The notes under the pieces: model-generated | Databases searched by the model: none | Seen by the model: the letters and a program-made list of their open reading frames with translations, nothing else | Told to the model about the DNA's origin: nothing | Position numbers and translations under genes: made by a program | Shown here: one piece after another, positions 8,471 to 16,640 of the stretch | How the letters are laid out: the number at the start of each line of letters is the position of its first letter | Position numbering within the stretch: the first letter of the stretch is position 1 | NCBI RefSeq assembly: GCF_017308975.1 | Contig: NZ_JADWPD010000002.1 | Span: 372,001 to 436,000, forward strand | DNA length: 64,000 nt | DNA from: Amycolatopsis sp. MtRt-6 | Lineage (GTDB): Bacteria; Actinomycetota; Actinomycetes; Mycobacteriales; Pseudonocardiaceae | Direction: 5' to 3'

Positions 8471-10057
8471 ATGGACGAGCAGGCGATGCGGTATCCGAAC
8501 CACCTCGGCCACCTGGTCGTCTCCGCACTGAAACGGCATCGGGACAAGCCGGTCATGGTGCTGGGCGAGACCACGATGACCGGGGCCCGGACCGCCGAAC
8601 AGGTCAGCCAGTACGCCCAGGCCTTCGAGGCGCTCGGGGCCGGCACCGGCGCGCCGGTCGCGCTGCTGTCGCTGAACCGGCCGGAAGTCCTGCTCATCAT
8701 CGCCGCCGGTCAGCTGCAGGGCTCGCGGCGCACCGCGCTGCACCCGCTCGGGTCGCTCGACGACCACGCCTACATCCTCGCCGACGCCGGCATCACCACG
8801 CTGATCATCGACCCGGTGCCCGCCTTCGTCGACCGCGCGCTCGGCCTCCTGGCCAAGGTCCCCGGCCTGACCCAGGTGCTCACCATCGGGCCGGTGCCCG
8901 AACCGCTGGCCCACGTCGGCACGGACCTGACCGCGGCCGCCGCGAAGTTCGAGCCGCAACCCCTGGAGCCCGCGGTGCTGCCGCCGGACCAGGTCGTCTC
9001 GATCACCTACACCGGCGGGACCACCGGCAAGCCGAAGGGCGTCATGGGCACCGCGCGGGCGATGACCACGATGACGCAGATCCAGCTGGCCGAGTGGGAG
9101 TGGCCCGAGTCACCGAAGTTCCTGATCTGCACCCCGCTCTCACACGCCGGCGCCGCGTTCTTCGCCCCGACGCTGCTCAAGGGCGGCTCGCTGATCGTGG
9201 TGCCGAAGTTCGACCCCGCCGAAACCCTGCGGATCATCGAAGAGCAGCGGATCACCGCGACCATGCTCGTGCCCACGATGCTCTACGCGCTGATGGACCA
9301 CCCCGACTCGCGCACGCGCGACCTGTCTTCACTGCAGACGGTGTACTACGGGGCGGCGTCGATCAACCCGGTGCGGCTGCGCGAGGCGATCGACCGCTTC
9401 GGCCCGATCTTCGCCCAGTACTACGGTCAGTCCGAAGCTCCGATGGCGATCAGCTACCTCGCCAAGGGCGACCACGACGACGCGCGGCTGGCCTCCTGCG
9501 GGCGTCCGTCGGCGTTCCTGCGCACGGCGCTGCTCGGCCCGGACGGCGCCCCGGTGGCACCGGGCGAGCCGGGCGAGATCTGCGTGGCCGGCCCGCTGCT
9601 CGCCGGCGGCTACTGGAACCTGCCGGAGATCACCGCCGAGACCTTCCGCGACGGCTGGCTGCACACCGGCGACGTCGCCCGCGAGGACGAGGACGGCTTC
9701 TGGTTCATCGTCGACCGGGTCAAGGACATGATCGTCACCGGCGGGTTCAACGTGTTCCCCCGCGAGGTGGAGGACGTCGTGGCCGAGCACCCCGCGGTCG
9801 CGCAGGTGGGTGTCATCGGCACCCCGGACGACAAGTGGGGCGAAGCGGTGACGGCGGTCGTGGTCCTGCGGCAGGACGCGGACACCGGCCTCGAGCGGCT
9901 CACGGCCGAGATCCAGGCGGCGGTCCGCGAGCGCAAGGGCCCGGTGCACGTGCCCAAGCAGGTGGTCGTCGCCGAGTCGCTGCCGATGACAGGGCTGGGC
10001 AAGCCCGACAAGAAGGCCCTGCGCGCCCAGTACGCGCGGCACAGCGCCGACGTATAG
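8471..10057 (+). CDS. AMP-forming acyl-CoA ligase (FadD-type)
   Basis: A 528-residue adenylate-forming enzyme. The ATP loop TYTGGTTGKPKGV is near residue 178, the substrate/adenylate motif YGQSEAP near 317, the hinge region DGWLHTGDVAREDEDGFW near 395, and the C-terminal catalytic lysine segment MTGLGKPDKKAL near 505. It activates a carboxylic acid to an acyl-AMP and then an acyl-CoA thioester in the cytosol. The KstR-like box suggests a steroid or fatty-acid side-chain substrate, but no neighbouring sterol genes support this. The ATG at 8471 is preferred to GTG 8456 because GAAGGGA lies 6-8 nt before it. The small NAD(P)-binding protein follows after about 100 bp. Confidence 0.88.
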   Translation: MDEQAMRYPNHLGHLVVSALKRHRDKPVMVLGETTMTGARTAEQVSQYAQAFEALGAGTGAPVALLSLNRPEVLLIIAAGQLQGSRRTALHPLGSLDDHAYILADAGITTLIIDPVPAFVDRALGLLAKVPGLTQVLTIGPVPEPLAHVGTDLTAAAAKFEPQPLEPAVLPPDQVVSITYTGGTTGKPKGVMGTARAMTTMTQIQLAEWEWPESPKFLICTPLSHAGAAFFAPTLLKGGSLIVVPKFDPAETLRIIEEQRITATMLVPTMLYALMDHPDSRTRDLSSLQTVYYGAASINPVRLREAIDRFGPIFAQYYGQSEAPMAISYLAKGDHDDARLASCGRPSAFLRTALLGPDGAPVAPGEPGEICVAGPLLAGGYWNLPEITAETFRDGWLHTGDVAREDEDGFWFIVDRVKDMIVTGGFNVFPREVEDVVAEHPAVAQVGVIGTPDDKWGEAVTAVVVLRQDADTGLERLTAEIQAAVRERKGPVHVPKQVVVAESLPMTGLGKPDKKALRAQYARHSADV

Positions 10058-10159
10058 GCCGTTTGATCCGACAACCTCCGCTGTCACGAATCGGCGAGCA
10101 CTCTCGTCCCCAGGGATGAGCAGCGCCGCCGGGCGGTGCCGAACGGAGGGAACGGACAC

Positions 10160-10903
10160 ATGAAGGTCGTCGTCATCGGCGGGACCGGTCTGATCGGCAG
10201 GCACCTGGTGACCTGGCTGGCCGGGCAGGGCCACGAAGCGGTGCCCGCGGCGCCGAGCACCGGCGTGAACACCCTGACCGGCGAAGGGCTGAAGGAGGTG
10301 CTGCGGGACGCCGACGTCGTGGTGGACGTCTCGAACTCGCCGTCGTTCGCCGACGACGACGTCATGGCCTTCTTCCGCACCTCGACCGGCAACCTCGTCG
10401 ACGCGGCGAAGGAAGCGGGCGTCGGGCACTACGTCGCGCTGTCGGTGGTGGGCACGGACCGGCAGCCCGACGTCGGGTACTTCCGGGCGAAGGTCGCGCA
10501 GGAAGAGCTGATCGCGGGGTCGGGGCTGCCGTTTTCGATCGTGCGGGCGACGCAGTTCTTCGAGTTCGCCGGCGGGATCGCGGACACCTCGGTCACCGAC
10601 GGCGTCGTGCGGCTGCCCGGCGCCGGTGTGCAGCCGATGGCCGCTGCCGACGTGTCCACCGCCGTGGGGCGGGTCGCCACCGGGGACGCCGTCGGGGGTG
10701 TCACCGAGGTCGCCGGGCCGGAGGTCCTGGGGCTCGACGAGTGGGTGCGCACCGTGCTGACCGCGCGCTCGGATCCGCGCCAGGTGGTCACCGACCCGCG
10801 GGCACCGTACTTCGGCGCGGTGCCGGGACGGGCGGACCTCCTGCCGGGAGCGGGCGCGCGGCTCTCGGAGACGACGCTCGCCGAGTGGCTCGCCCGGGCG
10901 TGA
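10160..10903 (+). CDS. NAD(P)-binding atypical SDR (NmrA-like)
   Basis: A 247-residue protein starting with the Rossmann motif VVIGGTGLIGRHL. Downstream features are typical of YwnB/YtfG/NmrA-like reductases: SVVGTDRQPDVGYFRAKVAQE with Tyr and Lys where classic SDRs have YxxxK, then IVRATQFFEF. A cytosolic NAD(P)H-dependent reductase is likely, with unknown substrate. The start at 10160 follows GGAGGGAAC. The gene converges on the dioxygenase-like gene with only 4 bp between the stop codons and no hairpin. It is distinct from the NmrA-like gene at 734-1588. Confidence 0.85.
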   Translation: MKVVVIGGTGLIGRHLVTWLAGQGHEAVPAAPSTGVNTLTGEGLKEVLRDADVVVDVSNSPSFADDDVMAFFRTSTGNLVDAAKEAGVGHYVALSVVGTDRQPDVGYFRAKVAQEELIAGSGLPFSIVRATQFFEFAGGIADTSVTDGVVRLPGAGVQPMAAADVSTAVGRVATGDAVGGVTEVAGPEVLGLDEWVRTVLTARSDPRQVVTDPRAPYFGAVPGRADLLPGAGARLSETTLAEWLARA

Positions 10904-10907
10904 GGCA

Positions 10908-11723
10908 CTACGCGCCGTCGTGGTCCGGGTCGGCGTTGAGGACGATGCCGCCGACGTACCCGTCGCGGGCCTGGGCCACCTTCAGCAGCATGCTCGGCCG
11001 GTAGATCGAGTCGTCGTCGTTGAAGGTGTCCCGTCCGGTGTGCCGCGCGTACGGCTCGGTGGCCAGCACCCGCGCGTTCAGGGCTTCGTCGAACATCAGC
11101 TGTGTGGTGAGCGTCTTCTCGGCGCCGACGTGCACCATCACGTGGATGTGGACGGTCCGGCCGCGGTACCAGCCCGGCCAGATCGTCGTGAACTCGACGA
11201 TCCCGCCCTGGTTGGTGACCTGGGCGCCGCGCAGGTAGCGCGTGTCGTCGGCCGGCACGAGGTCGCCGTCGCCGCCACCCGGCGGCGGCGGTGCCCCGCC
11301 GCTGCCGCCGGACGCCGCCTCCGCGCCGGAGTACAGGCCGCCCGCGTCGCAGTGCCAGATCTCGACGACCGCGTTCGGGATCGGCCGGCAGGTCTCGCTG
11401 TCCTGCACCTGCAGGGCGAGCCGGAGCTTCGTGCCCGGCTTGTCCTCGCGGATGTCGCTGCGGATCTTGCCGGCGTCGAAGTAGTACGGCCCCTGCGTGG
11501 TGGACGCGGTGAGCGTGCACGTCTGCGCGCCGGAGAGGAGGGCGGTGAGGTCGGCGTCGGTGACCGCCTCCAGCGTGACCGTCTCGCCGGTGGACGTCGT
11601 GACGGTGCTCGGGCCGGCGCCCTTGCCGGCGCACGCCGTGACGAGCGCCCCGAAGCCGATCGAGCTCACGCCGGCGAGCAGCCGGCGCCGGCTGACGCGC
11701 CGGCCCTCGTGGTCGTTCCCCAT
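10908..11723 (-). CDS. Tat-exported intradiol-dioxygenase-like lipoprotein
   Basis: A 271-residue protein with a twin-arginine signal (SRRRLLAGVSSIGFGALVTAC) whose hydrophobic stretch ends in a VTAC lipobox, so Tat export plus lipid anchoring is predicted. The mature part matches the intradiol ring-cleavage dioxygenase fold. Candidate iron ligands are Tyr in TQGPYYF, Tyr in PGWYRGRTVHIHV, and both His of that HIH motif, as in catechol and protocatechuate 3,4-dioxygenases. A Gly-rich loop GGSGGAPPPPGGGDGD interrupts the middle. Exported members are known in actinomycetes, but their aromatic substrates are mostly uncertain. The ATG at 11723 has a GGGAGGAC ribosome-binding site. The gene is divergent from the SnoaL/PadR pair. 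Confidence 0.85.
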   Translation of the reverse strand: MGNDHEGRRVSRRRLLAGVSSIGFGALVTACAGKGAGPSTVTTSTGETVTLEAVTDADLTALLSGAQTCTLTASTTQGPYYFDAGKIRSDIREDKPGTKLRLALQVQDSETCRPIPNAVVEIWHCDAGGLYSGAEAASGGSGGAPPPPGGGDGDLVPADDTRYLRGAQVTNQGGIVEFTTIWPGWYRGRTVHIHVMVHVGAEKTLTTQLMFDEALNARVLATEPYARHTGRDTFNDDDSIYRPSMLLKVAQARDGYVGGIVLNADPDHDGA

Positions 11724-11870
11724 GCCCGTCCTCCCGTGGTGGGTAATGGCCGGCCGGCTTCCGCTTGACCCGGCTTTGGGGCCAAGCGTCACGACGGCAA
11801 CTGAGACAGGCCTGTGACGAAGCTATCCGTTGCCGATCGATCGCCGGGCCGGGGTATGCTCACCCGGAAT

Positions 11871-11886
11871 AGTCAAAAAATTGAGT
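11871..11886. promoter_or_regulatory. PadR operator candidate, copy 1
   Basis: AGTCAAAAAATTGAGT lies 14 bp before the SnoaL-like start codon. It shares AGTCAA-N4-TTGAGT with the copy at 12280-12295 and is a near-palindrome (one mismatched pair). Confidence 0.6.
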
Positions 11887-11899
11887 AGGTGAGGTGGGC

Positions 11900-12289
11900 A
11901 TGAACAGCTTCCGCAAGGCCGTCGAGGCACGCGACCCCGAGGCCATGGCCGCGACGCTGGCGGAGAACGTCGTGTTCCGCAGCCCGGTCGCGTTCAAGCC
12001 GTACCCCGGCAAGGCGATCACCGCCGCCATCCTGCGCGGCGTGCTGCGCGTGTTCGAGGACTTCCGGTACGTGCGCGAGCTGACCGGCGGCGAAGGCCGG
12101 GACCACGCGCTCGTGTTCGAGGCCCGGATCGGCGACGTGCAGGTCGAGGGCTGCGACTTCCTGCACCTCGACGAAGCCGGCCTGATCGACGAGTTCACAG
12201 TGATGGTCCGGCCGCTGTCGGCGGCGCAGGCCCTCGCGGAGGCGATGGCGGCGCAGTTCGATCGGATCCAGCGTGAAGCAGTCAACTAG
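11900..12289 (+). CDS. SnoaL-like / NTF2-fold protein
   Basis: A 129-residue protein of the SnoaL-like/NTF2 cone fold. It contains MAATLAENVVFRSPVAFKPYPGK, a long helix with a downstream LVFEARIGD strand, and a final HLDEAGLIDEFTVMVRPL strand pair that is characteristic of the family. Members are cyclases, isomerases or ligand-binding proteins; no function can be assigned here. The start at 11900 follows GGTGAGGT, in preference to an in-frame GTG two codons earlier. It is the first gene of a two-gene unit with padR: its stop codon lies inside the second operator copy and padR begins only 7 nt later. Confidence 0.8.
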   Translation: MNSFRKAVEARDPEAMAATLAENVVFRSPVAFKPYPGKAITAAILRGVLRVFEDFRYVRELTGGEGRDHALVFEARIGDVQVEGCDFLHLDEAGLIDEFTVMVRPLSAAQALAEAMAAQFDRIQREAVN

Positions 12290-12295
12290 TTGAGT
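12280..12295. promoter_or_regulatory. PadR operator candidate, copy 2
   Basis: AGTCAACTAGTTGAGT overlaps the stop codon of the SnoaL-like gene and ends directly before the padR ATG. It is palindromic except for one pair and repeats the AGTCAA-N4-TTGAGT pattern of 11871-11886. Confidence 0.6.
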
Positions 12296-12856
12296 ATGGC
12301 ACTGCGGCACGCGCTGATGGCGGCGCTGCTCGAAGGCGAGGCGTCGGGCTACGACCTGGCGAAGGGGTTCGATGCCTCTGTGGCGAACTTCTGGGCGGCC
12401 ACCCCGCAGCAGCTCTACCGGGAGCTCGACCGCATGGCGGCCGACGGCCTGGTGCAGGCGCAGCTGGTCCGCCAGGAGCGGCGCCCGGACAAACGGCTGT
12501 TCTCCCTGACCGAAGCCGGCCACCGGGAGCTGCACGCGTTCACCGCGCGCCCGCCCCGGCCGAGCGTGATCCGCGACGAGCTGCTGGTGCAGGTCCAGGC
12601 CGTGGACGCGGGCGACGAGGCGGCGGTCCGGCGGGCGCTGGCGGAGCGGATGGCCCGGGCGGAGGCCAAGATCGCCGGCTACGAACGGCTTCGCGCGCGT
12701 CTGCTCGACGGCCGTTTCGAGGACGACTACCTCGCCGAAGCCGAGCGGATCGGCCCGTACCTGACGCTGATGCGGGGCCTGTCGTTCGAGCGGGAGAACC
12801 TGCGGTGGTGCGAGCAGTCGCTGAAGGTGCTCGACCGGCGGCGCGGGTCAGCTTAG
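12296..12856 (+). CDS. PadR-family transcriptional regulator
   Basis: A 186-residue protein. The N-terminal winged helix (ALRHALMAALLEGEASGYDLA, then NFWAATPQQLYRELDRMAADGLV and a KRLFSLTEAGHREL wing) is typical of PadR. A C-terminal helical dimerisation region follows (ERMARAEAKIAGYERLRARL). PadR proteins repress detoxification, efflux or phenolic-acid genes and are released by small ligands. Two matching near-palindromes, one before the operon and one at the padR start, suggest autoregulation. The ATG at 12296 is preferred; an in-frame TTG at 12290 would lie in the operator. The 3' end overlaps the convergent response-regulator gene by 9 bp. Confidence 0.87.
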   Translation: MALRHALMAALLEGEASGYDLAKGFDASVANFWAATPQQLYRELDRMAADGLVQAQLVRQERRPDKRLFSLTEAGHRELHAFTARPPRPSVIRDELLVQVQAVDAGDEAAVRRALAERMARAEAKIAGYERLRARLLDGRFEDDYLAEAERIGPYLTLMRGLSFERENLRWCEQSLKVLDRRRGSA

Positions 12857-13492
12857 GCCGGCGTCGTGGACGAGGATCGCCACCTGCGTCCGGTTCGCCG
12901 CCTGGAGCTTGGCCATGATGTGTCCGATGTGGACCTTAACGGTGGATTCGCTGAGCACCAGGGCGCGCGCGATCTCCGCGTTGCTCTGCCCGCGTCCGAT
13001 GTGGACGGCCACGTCGTGCTCGCGCGGGGTCAGCACCGACAGCTTCGCCTGGGCCCGCGAAGTGCCGCCCCCGAGGGCGAATTCGGCCAGCAGCCGCTTG
13101 GTGATCTTCGGCGACAGCATCGCCTCGCCGCGGGCCGCGACGCGCACCGCGTTGACCAGCTCGCGCGGCGGGGTGTCCTTCAGCAGGAAGCCGGCCGCGC
13201 CGTGGCGCAGCGCCGTGTAGACGTACTCGTCGACGTCGAAGGTCGTCAGCACGACCACCGCCGGGGCCGCGGGGTGGCCGGCGAGCCGCTTGACCACCTC
13301 GAGGCCGCCCACCTTCGGCATCTGGACGTCGGTGAGCACGACGTCCGGCCGGTGGCGGTCGGTCAGCTCGACCGCCCGCGCGCCGTCGGTGTCCTCGGCG
13401 ACCACCTCGACGTCGCCCGCCGACTCCAGGATCATCCGGATGCCGCTGCGGACGAGCTCCTCGTCCTCCAGCAGCACGACCTTGACCGTCAC
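12848..13492 (-). CDS. NarL/LuxR-family response regulator
   Basis: A 214-residue two-component regulator. The receiver domain (residues 1-120) has the acidic pair EDEE near 9-12, the phospho-acceptor Asp in VVLTDVQMP near 54, Thr in VLTTFD and Lys in LLKD. The C-terminal LuxR-type helix-turn-helix (LTPREHDVAVHIGRGQSNAEIA, then LSESTVKVHIGHIMAKLQ) binds DNA. It starts at a GTG whose bases overlap the TGA of the histidine kinase (GTGA), which indicates translational coupling. The partner is the kinase just upstream. The likely output includes its own ABC-transporter operon, in the style of LiaRS/BceRS envelope-stress modules. Confidence 0.92.
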   Translation of the reverse strand: MTVKVVLLEDEELVRSGIRMILESAGDVEVVAEDTDGARAVELTDRHRPDVVLTDVQMPKVGGLEVVKRLAGHPAAPAVVVLTTFDVDEYVYTALRHGAAGFLLKDTPPRELVNAVRVAARGEAMLSPKITKRLLAEFALGGGTSRAQAKLSVLTPREHDVAVHIGRGQSNAEIARALVLSESTVKVHIGHIMAKLQAANRTQVAILVHDAGLS

Positions 13493-14622
13493 GGCCGCAC
13501 CCCCACCGGGAACCGCGCCAGCACCCGGAACCGGCCGTCGCCGGTCGGCCCGGTCCGCAGGTCACCGCCTGCCAGCTCGACTCGTTCGCGCATCCCGACC
13601 AGACCGTAGCCGGACCCCGGGACGGTGCTGCCGTGCGGGGTCAGCCGGTTGGTCACCTCGACCGTCAGCCGGTCACCGGTGACCGCCAGCCGGACGTCGA
13701 CCGCGGCGTGCGGGGCGTGCTTCCCGGCGTTGGTCAGGGACTCCTGCACCACCCGGTAGACGGCCCGGCCGACCTGGTCGGGCACCGCGGGCAGCGGGTC
13801 GGGCAGGCTCAGCTCGACCCGCGCCCCGGTCGCGGCGACGCCGTCGACGAGGTCCTCCAGCGACGCGAGGACACCCGGCCCGGCGTCCTCGGCCGGGGCG
13901 TCGCCGACCGGGGCGTCGCGCAGCACCCGCAGGATCCCGCGCAGTTCGTCGAGCGCGAGCGCGCTGGTGGCCCGGATCGTCTCGGCGGCCTGCCCGGTCG
14001 GTTCGTCCGGCGCCCGCAGCGACAAGGCCCCGGCCTGCAGCGCGACGGCGGTCACCCGGTGGGCGACGACGTCGTGCATTTCGCGGGCGATCCGCCGCCG
14101 CTCGGCGAAGACGGCCCGGTCGGCCAGCAGCGTCCGGGTGCGCTCGGCTTCGTCCGCGCGTTCGCGCAGCACGCCGAGCAGGACGGCCCGCTGGTGCATC
14201 CACAGGCCGGCCAGCACCGGGCCGAGCACGTAGGTGCCGAGCACGACCACGACGAGGGTGAAGCTCCCGGGGTCGCGCAGCACGGGCAGCACGTTGCCGG
14301 CGATCCCGGCGACGACCACGGCAACGCCGGTCAGGACGCTGACCCCGTGCCGCGCGGCGACGGAGTACTGGGCGACCATCAGCGGCAGCAGCGTCACCCC
14401 GGCGGGCATGCAGGCGACGGCGACGAGCAACACGAGGAACGGCCACCGCCGCCGCGCGAGCAGGGCGAGCCCGGAAACGACGACGGCGGGCACGTAGAGC
14501 GCGGGGTGCGGGTCACGCGGGTCGCCGCCGGTGAGGGACACGACGATCACGGCCGCGGCGACCGCGACGTCGAGCGCCAGCAGGGCGGGGCGCCCGTCCC
14601 ACCAGCTCAGCCATCGCTTCAT
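13489..14622 (-). CDS. sensor histidine kinase (HisKA_3 type)
   Basis: A 377-residue membrane kinase. Four or five hydrophobic segments fill residues about 15-150 with little extracytoplasmic sequence, as in intramembrane-sensing kinases. The dimerisation/phosphorylation helix RRRIAREMHDVVAHRVTAVA carries the phospho-acceptor His near residue 192. The ATP-binding domain includes QESLTNAGKHAPHA and GYGLVGMRERV. The ATG at 14622 lies 5 bp after the permease stop; a much longer reading frame to 15267 is antisense noise over the permease. It phosphorylates the response regulator with which it overlaps. The close link to the ABC transporter suggests that the transporter takes part in sensing or is the regulated output. 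Confidence 0.9.
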   Translation of the reverse strand: MKRWLSWWDGRPALLALDVAVAAAVIVVSLTGGDPRDPHPALYVPAVVVSGLALLARRRWPFLVLLVAVACMPAGVTLLPLMVAQYSVAARHGVSVLTGVAVVVAGIAGNVLPVLRDPGSFTLVVVVLGTYVLGPVLAGLWMHQRAVLLGVLRERADEAERTRTLLADRAVFAERRRIAREMHDVVAHRVTAVALQAGALSLRAPDEPTGQAAETIRATSALALDELRGILRVLRDAPVGDAPAEDAGPGVLASLEDLVDGVAATGARVELSLPDPLPAVPDQVGRAVYRVVQESLTNAGKHAPHAAVDVRLAVTGDRLTVEVTNRLTPHGSTVPGSGYGLVGMRERVELAGGDLRTGPTGDGRFRVLARFPVGVRP

Positions 14623-14627
14623 CGTGG

Positions 14628-15290
14628 TCAGGTTAGCGTCCGCGTGGTCGCGGCCAGCGCCACGGCGACCAGGCCCGCGAAGACGGCGACGCCGGGCGCG
14701 GCGAGCAGGGCGGTGCCGGCGACGGGCAAGACGGTGGCGGGCACGTGGGCGAGCAGGGCCAGCGTGACCTCCCCGGCGAACACCCAGCCGCCGAACAGAC
14801 CGACAGCCAGGCCGGAGTGCCGCAGCAGCCCCCCGAGCGCAACGCCGGCGAGTCCGGAAAGGACGGCCAGGAGGAGGATCGCCCCGGCCGCCCCGCCATG
14901 CCCCCCCCCCACGGCCGGCAGGGCGGGCCCCCCCCCCACCACGCCGGCAGCGGTCAGGACGACCATCGACAGGCCGCCGAGCAACGCGACACCACCACTG
15001 ACGAGCGCCCGCGCGGCGACGATCCGCGCGGGCGACCGGAGCACGAGACGGGTGGTGGCCAGGGTCCCGTGCTGGTGGTCGGCCGCGAAGGACGCAATAC
15101 CGACCGCGGCGAGCAGGAGGGCGCCGAGCTTCCCGGCCAGCCCGAGCGCGGCGACGAAGGCGCCGGGATCGTGCTGGATGCCCCAGTAGAGGCCGGAAGC
15201 GAACTGCAGCACGCCGGCGGCGGTGACGAGCAGCCAGGTGGACCGGAGGGAGCGGGCCCGGGCCCATTCGTAAGCCAGTGCGCGCTTCAC
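14628..15290 (-). CDS. ABC transporter permease
   Basis: A 220-residue integral membrane protein with about six hydrophobic segments, arranged like the ABC-2 permeases that pair with single ATPases (LLVTAAGVLQFASGLYWG, LGALLLAAVGIASFAAD, AAGAILLLAVLSGLAG and others). The DHQHGTLATTRL motif after the second segment is typical of this group. It starts at a GTG overlapping the ATPase stop (GTGA). Two separate ten-base G tracts on the coding strand (complement of 14901-14910 and 14928-14937) encode Gly-rich loops near residues 118-130. They are potential slippage or assembly-error sites, and one base gained or lost would truncate the protein. Substrate unknown; drug, peptide or lipid export is the usual role. 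Confidence 0.85.
   Translation of the reverse strand: MKRALAYEWARARSLRSTWLLVTAAGVLQFASGLYWGIQHDPGAFVAALGLAGKLGALLLAAVGIASFAADHQHGTLATTRLVLRSPARIVAARALVSGGVALLGGLSMVVLTAAGVVGGGPALPAVGGGHGGAAGAILLLAVLSGLAGVALGGLLRHSGLAVGLFGGWVFAGEVTLALLAHVPATVLPVAGTALLAAPGVAVFAGLVAVALAATTRTLT
14901..14937. repeat. paired C10 homopolymer tracts inside permease gene
   Basis: Ten consecutive C bases occupy 14901-14910 and another ten occupy 14928-14937. Both lie in the permease coding region and read as glycine codons on the minus strand. Tracts of this length are prone to slippage and to sequencing error. Confidence 0.8.
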
Positions 15291-16255
15291 GGCAACCCGC
15301 CTCGGCTCCGGTCGGTCACCGCGTCTGTCGTCATCGCGTCCGCAGTCATCGCCCCCGCGGCCACCGCGCCCGCAGTCGCCGCGTCCGCGGTCGCTGCCAG
15401 GAACGCGTCCTCCAAGCCGCTCTGCCGCACGAACAGCTCCCGCACCGGCACCCCGGCGCGGCCGGCGACCGCGGCCACCCGCGCGGTGTCGGCCGTGTCC
15501 ACCACCAGTTCCCTCGCCTCCTGCCGCACGCGCAGGCCGTCGCGGGCCAGCGCCACCAGCAACGCTCCCGGGCTCTCGGCCCGCACCACCACGTCCGCGC
15601 GGGCGTGCCGCCGGACGAACTCGTCCAGCGGACCGGCCGAGACGAGCCGGCCGCCGGCGATGACGATCAGGTCCTCGGCGAGCAGGGCCGTCTCGGCGAG
15701 CAGGTGCGAGGACGCGAAGACCGTGCGGCCCTCCCCCGCCAGCCGCCGCAGCAGGTCGCGGATCCAGCGGACCCCCTGCGGGTCGAGCCCGTTCGCCGGT
15801 TCGTCGAGGATCAGGTACTCCGGGTCGCCCAGCAGCGCGGTGGCGAGGCCGAGCCGCTGCTTCATGCCCAGGCTGAACCGGCCCGCCGGCTTCCCGGCGA
15901 CGTCCGCGAGCCCCACCGCCGCCAGCACCTCGCGGACCCGGCGGAACGGCACGCCGCCACCCGCGGCGACCATGCGCAGGTGCGCGGCGGCCGTCCGCGC
16001 CGGGTGGACCGCCGCGGCGTCGGCCAGCACACCGACCGTCCGAAGTGGACCCGGTACCTCGGCGTAGGTCCGCCCGCCGAACGTGGTGTGGCCGCGGCCG
16101 CGGGTGAGGCCGAGCATCAGCCGGATGGTCGTCGATTTGCCGGCGCCGTTCGGGCCGAGGAAACCGGTCACGACGCCCGGGCGCACGGTGAAGGACAGCC
16201 CCTCGACCCCGGCGCCGTCCCGATAGGACTTGCCCAGTCCTTCGGCGACGATCAT
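15287..16255 (-). CDS. ABC transporter ATP-binding protein
   Basis: A 322-residue ABC ATPase with Walker A GPNGAGKST near residue 38, signature FSLGMKQRLGLA near 132 and Walker B YLILDEPANGLDP near 153. An accessory C-terminal domain follows (residues about 220-300). It belongs to the CcmA/DrrA/BcrA-like group that drives ABC-2 exporters and pairs with the permease directly downstream. The ATG at 16255 overlaps the TGA of the preceding small membrane protein (ATGA), and its own stop overlaps the permease GTG, so the five-gene unit is translationally coupled throughout. Homologues confer resistance to bacitracin-like or anthracycline drugs, but the substrate cannot be read from sequence. Confidence 0.92.
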   Translation of the reverse strand: MIVAEGLGKSYRDGAGVEGLSFTVRPGVVTGFLGPNGAGKSTTIRLMLGLTRGRGHTTFGGRTYAEVPGPLRTVGVLADAAAVHPARTAAAHLRMVAAGGGVPFRRVREVLAAVGLADVAGKPAGRFSLGMKQRLGLATALLGDPEYLILDEPANGLDPQGVRWIRDLLRRLAGEGRTVFASSHLLAETALLAEDLIVIAGGRLVSAGPLDEFVRRHARADVVVRAESPGALLVALARDGLRVRQEARELVVDTADTARVAAVAGRAGVPVRELFVRQSGLEDAFLAATADAATAGAVAAGAMTADAMTTDAVTDRSRGGLP

Positions 16256-16485
16256 CGCCGGACCGGAACGACGGCGTCGCGGCGGCCGGCCACGAACCAC
16301 AGCAGGCTGCCCAGGAACGGCGCGCAGAAGGCGAAGACCACCCAGACGAGCTTCATCCCGCCGGTCAGCGGGGACCGCAGGATGCTGACGAGCGCGGCCA
16401 GGAACAGCACGGCGAAGGCCAGGACGGCGGCGCCGGCCACACCCATGAAGATCCAGGCCTGCGTCGTCTCGTGTGCCACGGACAT
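16252..16485 (-). CDS. small two-span membrane protein, PLDc_N-like
   Basis: A 77-residue protein with two hydrophobic segments (WIFMGVAGAAVLAFAVLFLA and MKLVWVVFAFCAPFLGSLLW) separated by a short SILRSPLTGG loop. This matches the PLDc_N-type small membrane proteins, which often accompany ABC transporters or two-component systems and whose role is poorly understood. The ATG at 16485 follows AAGTGGAG. It is the first gene of the five-gene operon and overlaps the ATPase start. A longer reading to 16647 would run through the divergent promoter region. Confidence 0.8.
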   Translation of the reverse strand: MSVAHETTQAWIFMGVAGAAVLAFAVLFLAALVSILRSPLTGGMKLVWVVFAFCAPFLGSLLWFVAGRRDAVVPVRR

Positions 16486-16600
16486 TCGTACTCCACTTCG
16501 GACTCGCAACGGGTGAGTACGTCCACGATCGCCGGTCCGGCGGGCGCGCACATCGGAAGTTCGGACGGCACGGAATAGGCGGAAAGTATTAACCGGTGAG

Positions 16601-16617
16601 TTGTACGACTCTTGTAC
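16601..16617. promoter_or_regulatory. 17-bp TTGTAC-N5-TTGTAC element, copy 2
   Basis: TTGTACGACTCTTGTAC lies 24-40 bp before the secreted protein at 16641. It differs from copy 1 (680-696) at one base and has the opposite orientation relative to its gene. It probably overlaps the promoter or 5' leader and is shared by the two paralogous genes. Confidence 0.6.
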
Positions 16618-16640
16618 GTGCCCGTCCGACGATGGCTCCC

